Under the pieces are notes generated by a model, which made no database searches, had not been told where the DNA came from, and saw nothing but the letters and a program-made list of their open reading frames with translations. Shown one piece after another: positions 63,421 through 64,000 of a stretch of DNA of 64,000 nucleotides. Source of the stretch: Synechococcus sp. KORDI-49 (GTDB taxonomy: Bacteria; Cyanobacteriota; Cyanobacteriia; PCC-6307; Cyanobiaceae). The position numbers were made by a program, and so were the translations under genes. The stretch covers positions 1,429,163-1,493,162 of the forward strand of contig NZ_CP006270.1 in NCBI RefSeq assembly GCF_000737575.1, given 5' to 3'. The first letter of the stretch is position 1; each line of letters starts with the position of its first letter.

Positions 63421-63509
63421 GAAAATGGACGAAGTCAGCACACGAATTTCCGGTTTCACTTCCAACTGCTGAAGCGGTCCATAAGATTGCGCGTCGCCAC
63501 TGATGGGCC

Positions 63510-64000
63510 ATGGCACTCCTGCGTACCCCGCTCCACGACCTCTGCCGCGAGGGCGGTGGCCGCATGGTCCCCTTTGCCGGATGGGAGATGCCGGTGCAGT
63601 TCAGCGGATTGATTCAGGAACACAAAGCTGTCCGTGAACGGATGGGGATGTTCGACATCTCCCACATGGGCGTCCTGCGACTGGAGGGCCCGAAGCCCAA
63701 GGATGCTCTGCAACAGCTCGTCCCAACCGACCTTCACCGCATCGGCCCGGGTGAAGCCTGCTACACGGTGCTGCTCAACGACCGCGGAGGCATCCGCGAC
63801 GATCTGATCGTCTACGACCGCGGTGCCCTGGATGCTGATCGCGGCTCACTTGTTCTGGTGATCAACGCGGCCTGCGCCGACAACGACACCGCCTGGATCC
63901 GTGAACGGATGGAACCGGCTGGACTGACGGTCACCGACAGCAAGGCTGACGGTGTGCTGCTGGCCCTCCAGGGTCCGCAGGCCATCCCCCTGCTGGAACG
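63510..64000 (+). CDS. gcvT: Glycine cleavage system T protein (aminomethyltransferase), N-terminal part
   Basis: GcvT releases ammonia from the aminomethyl-GcvH intermediate and hands methylene to tetrahydrofolate. The first ~163 residues are visible, with the family motifs LHDLCREGGGRMVPFAGWEMPVQF, GMFDISHMGVLRLEG and CYTVLLNDRGGIRDDLIVY; the frame runs off the window. ATG 63510 is the start. It is far from gcvH/gcvP, so these genes are separately controlled. Confidence 0.96.
   Translation, partial: MALLRTPLHDLCREGGGRMVPFAGWEMPVQFSGLIQEHKAVRERMGMFDISHMGVLRLEGPKPKDALQQLVPTDLHRIGPGEACYTVLLNDRGGIRDDLIVYDRGALDADRGSLVLVINAACADNDTAWIRERMEPAGLTVTDSKADGVLLALQGPQAIPLLE

Overview
The window is 64 kb of a GC-rich, densely packed chromosome from a marine picocyanobacterium, most likely Synechococcus. 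Evidence for this is a high-light-inducible protein gene with an RpaB-type (HLR1-like) promoter element, a pair of flavodiiron genes of the Flv3/Flv1 type, a cyanobacterial chorismate lyase-like gene, many short picocyanobacterial-style hypothetical genes, and very short or negative gene spacing. It holds about 60 protein genes and one tRNA. I saw no IS elements, prophage, CRISPR array or rRNA. The assignment to Synechococcus rests on recognising families and gene style, not on a database search.

Layout: 1-10 kb holds housekeeping genes (argJ fragment, coaE, a 2OG-Fe(II) oxygenase, gatB, a ThiO-like oxidase, ndk, speA, alaS). 9.7-14.7 kb is a forward run with a small membrane protein, a SNF2 helicase, a SWIM zinc-finger protein and a MEKHLA protein, followed by an Hsp20 gene with a clear terminator. 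15.4-22.5 kb is an oxygen/redox region: an atypical NRAMP-like transporter, the Flv3-like/Flv1-like pair, rubrerythrin behind a perfect palindrome, an FMN reductase and a pirin. 23.3-28 kb carries gcvP and gcvH with a PLP C-S lyase-like gene, and gcvT starts at the right edge of the window. 28-40 kb has a desaturase, rplI, dnaB, an AraC regulator, mnmG, chorismate lyase, several small conserved genes, SprT and ligA.

40-50.7 kb has a beta-propeller-like 'choice-of-anchor I' protein in AT-richer DNA, a TVP38-type membrane protein, a three-gene ABC-2 exporter, valS, and a solute-binding lipoprotein translationally coupled to an MscS channel. 50.7-56.2 kb has a 2OG oxygenase pair on the minus strand and a tight forward operon: a small acidic protein, an SDR, an AAA+/membrane polyferredoxin fusion, a Fur-family regulator and an MBL-fold protein. 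56.2-58.4 kb has hli, an AT-rich stretch of small genes and tRNA-Val. 58.4-64 kb has mazG, arfB, speE-speB, a cyclic-nucleotide-domain protein and gcvT.

Together with speA at 5 kb, speE-speB complete the arginine decarboxylase route to spermidine (arginine, agmatine, putrescine, spermidine). gcvP, gcvH and gcvT supply three of the four glycine cleavage proteins. The most unusual items are the AAA+/polyferredoxin fusion, whose sigma-54-activator-like domain has lost its key motifs; the lipoprotein-MscS pair; and the NRAMP relative lacking the usual metal-binding motifs.
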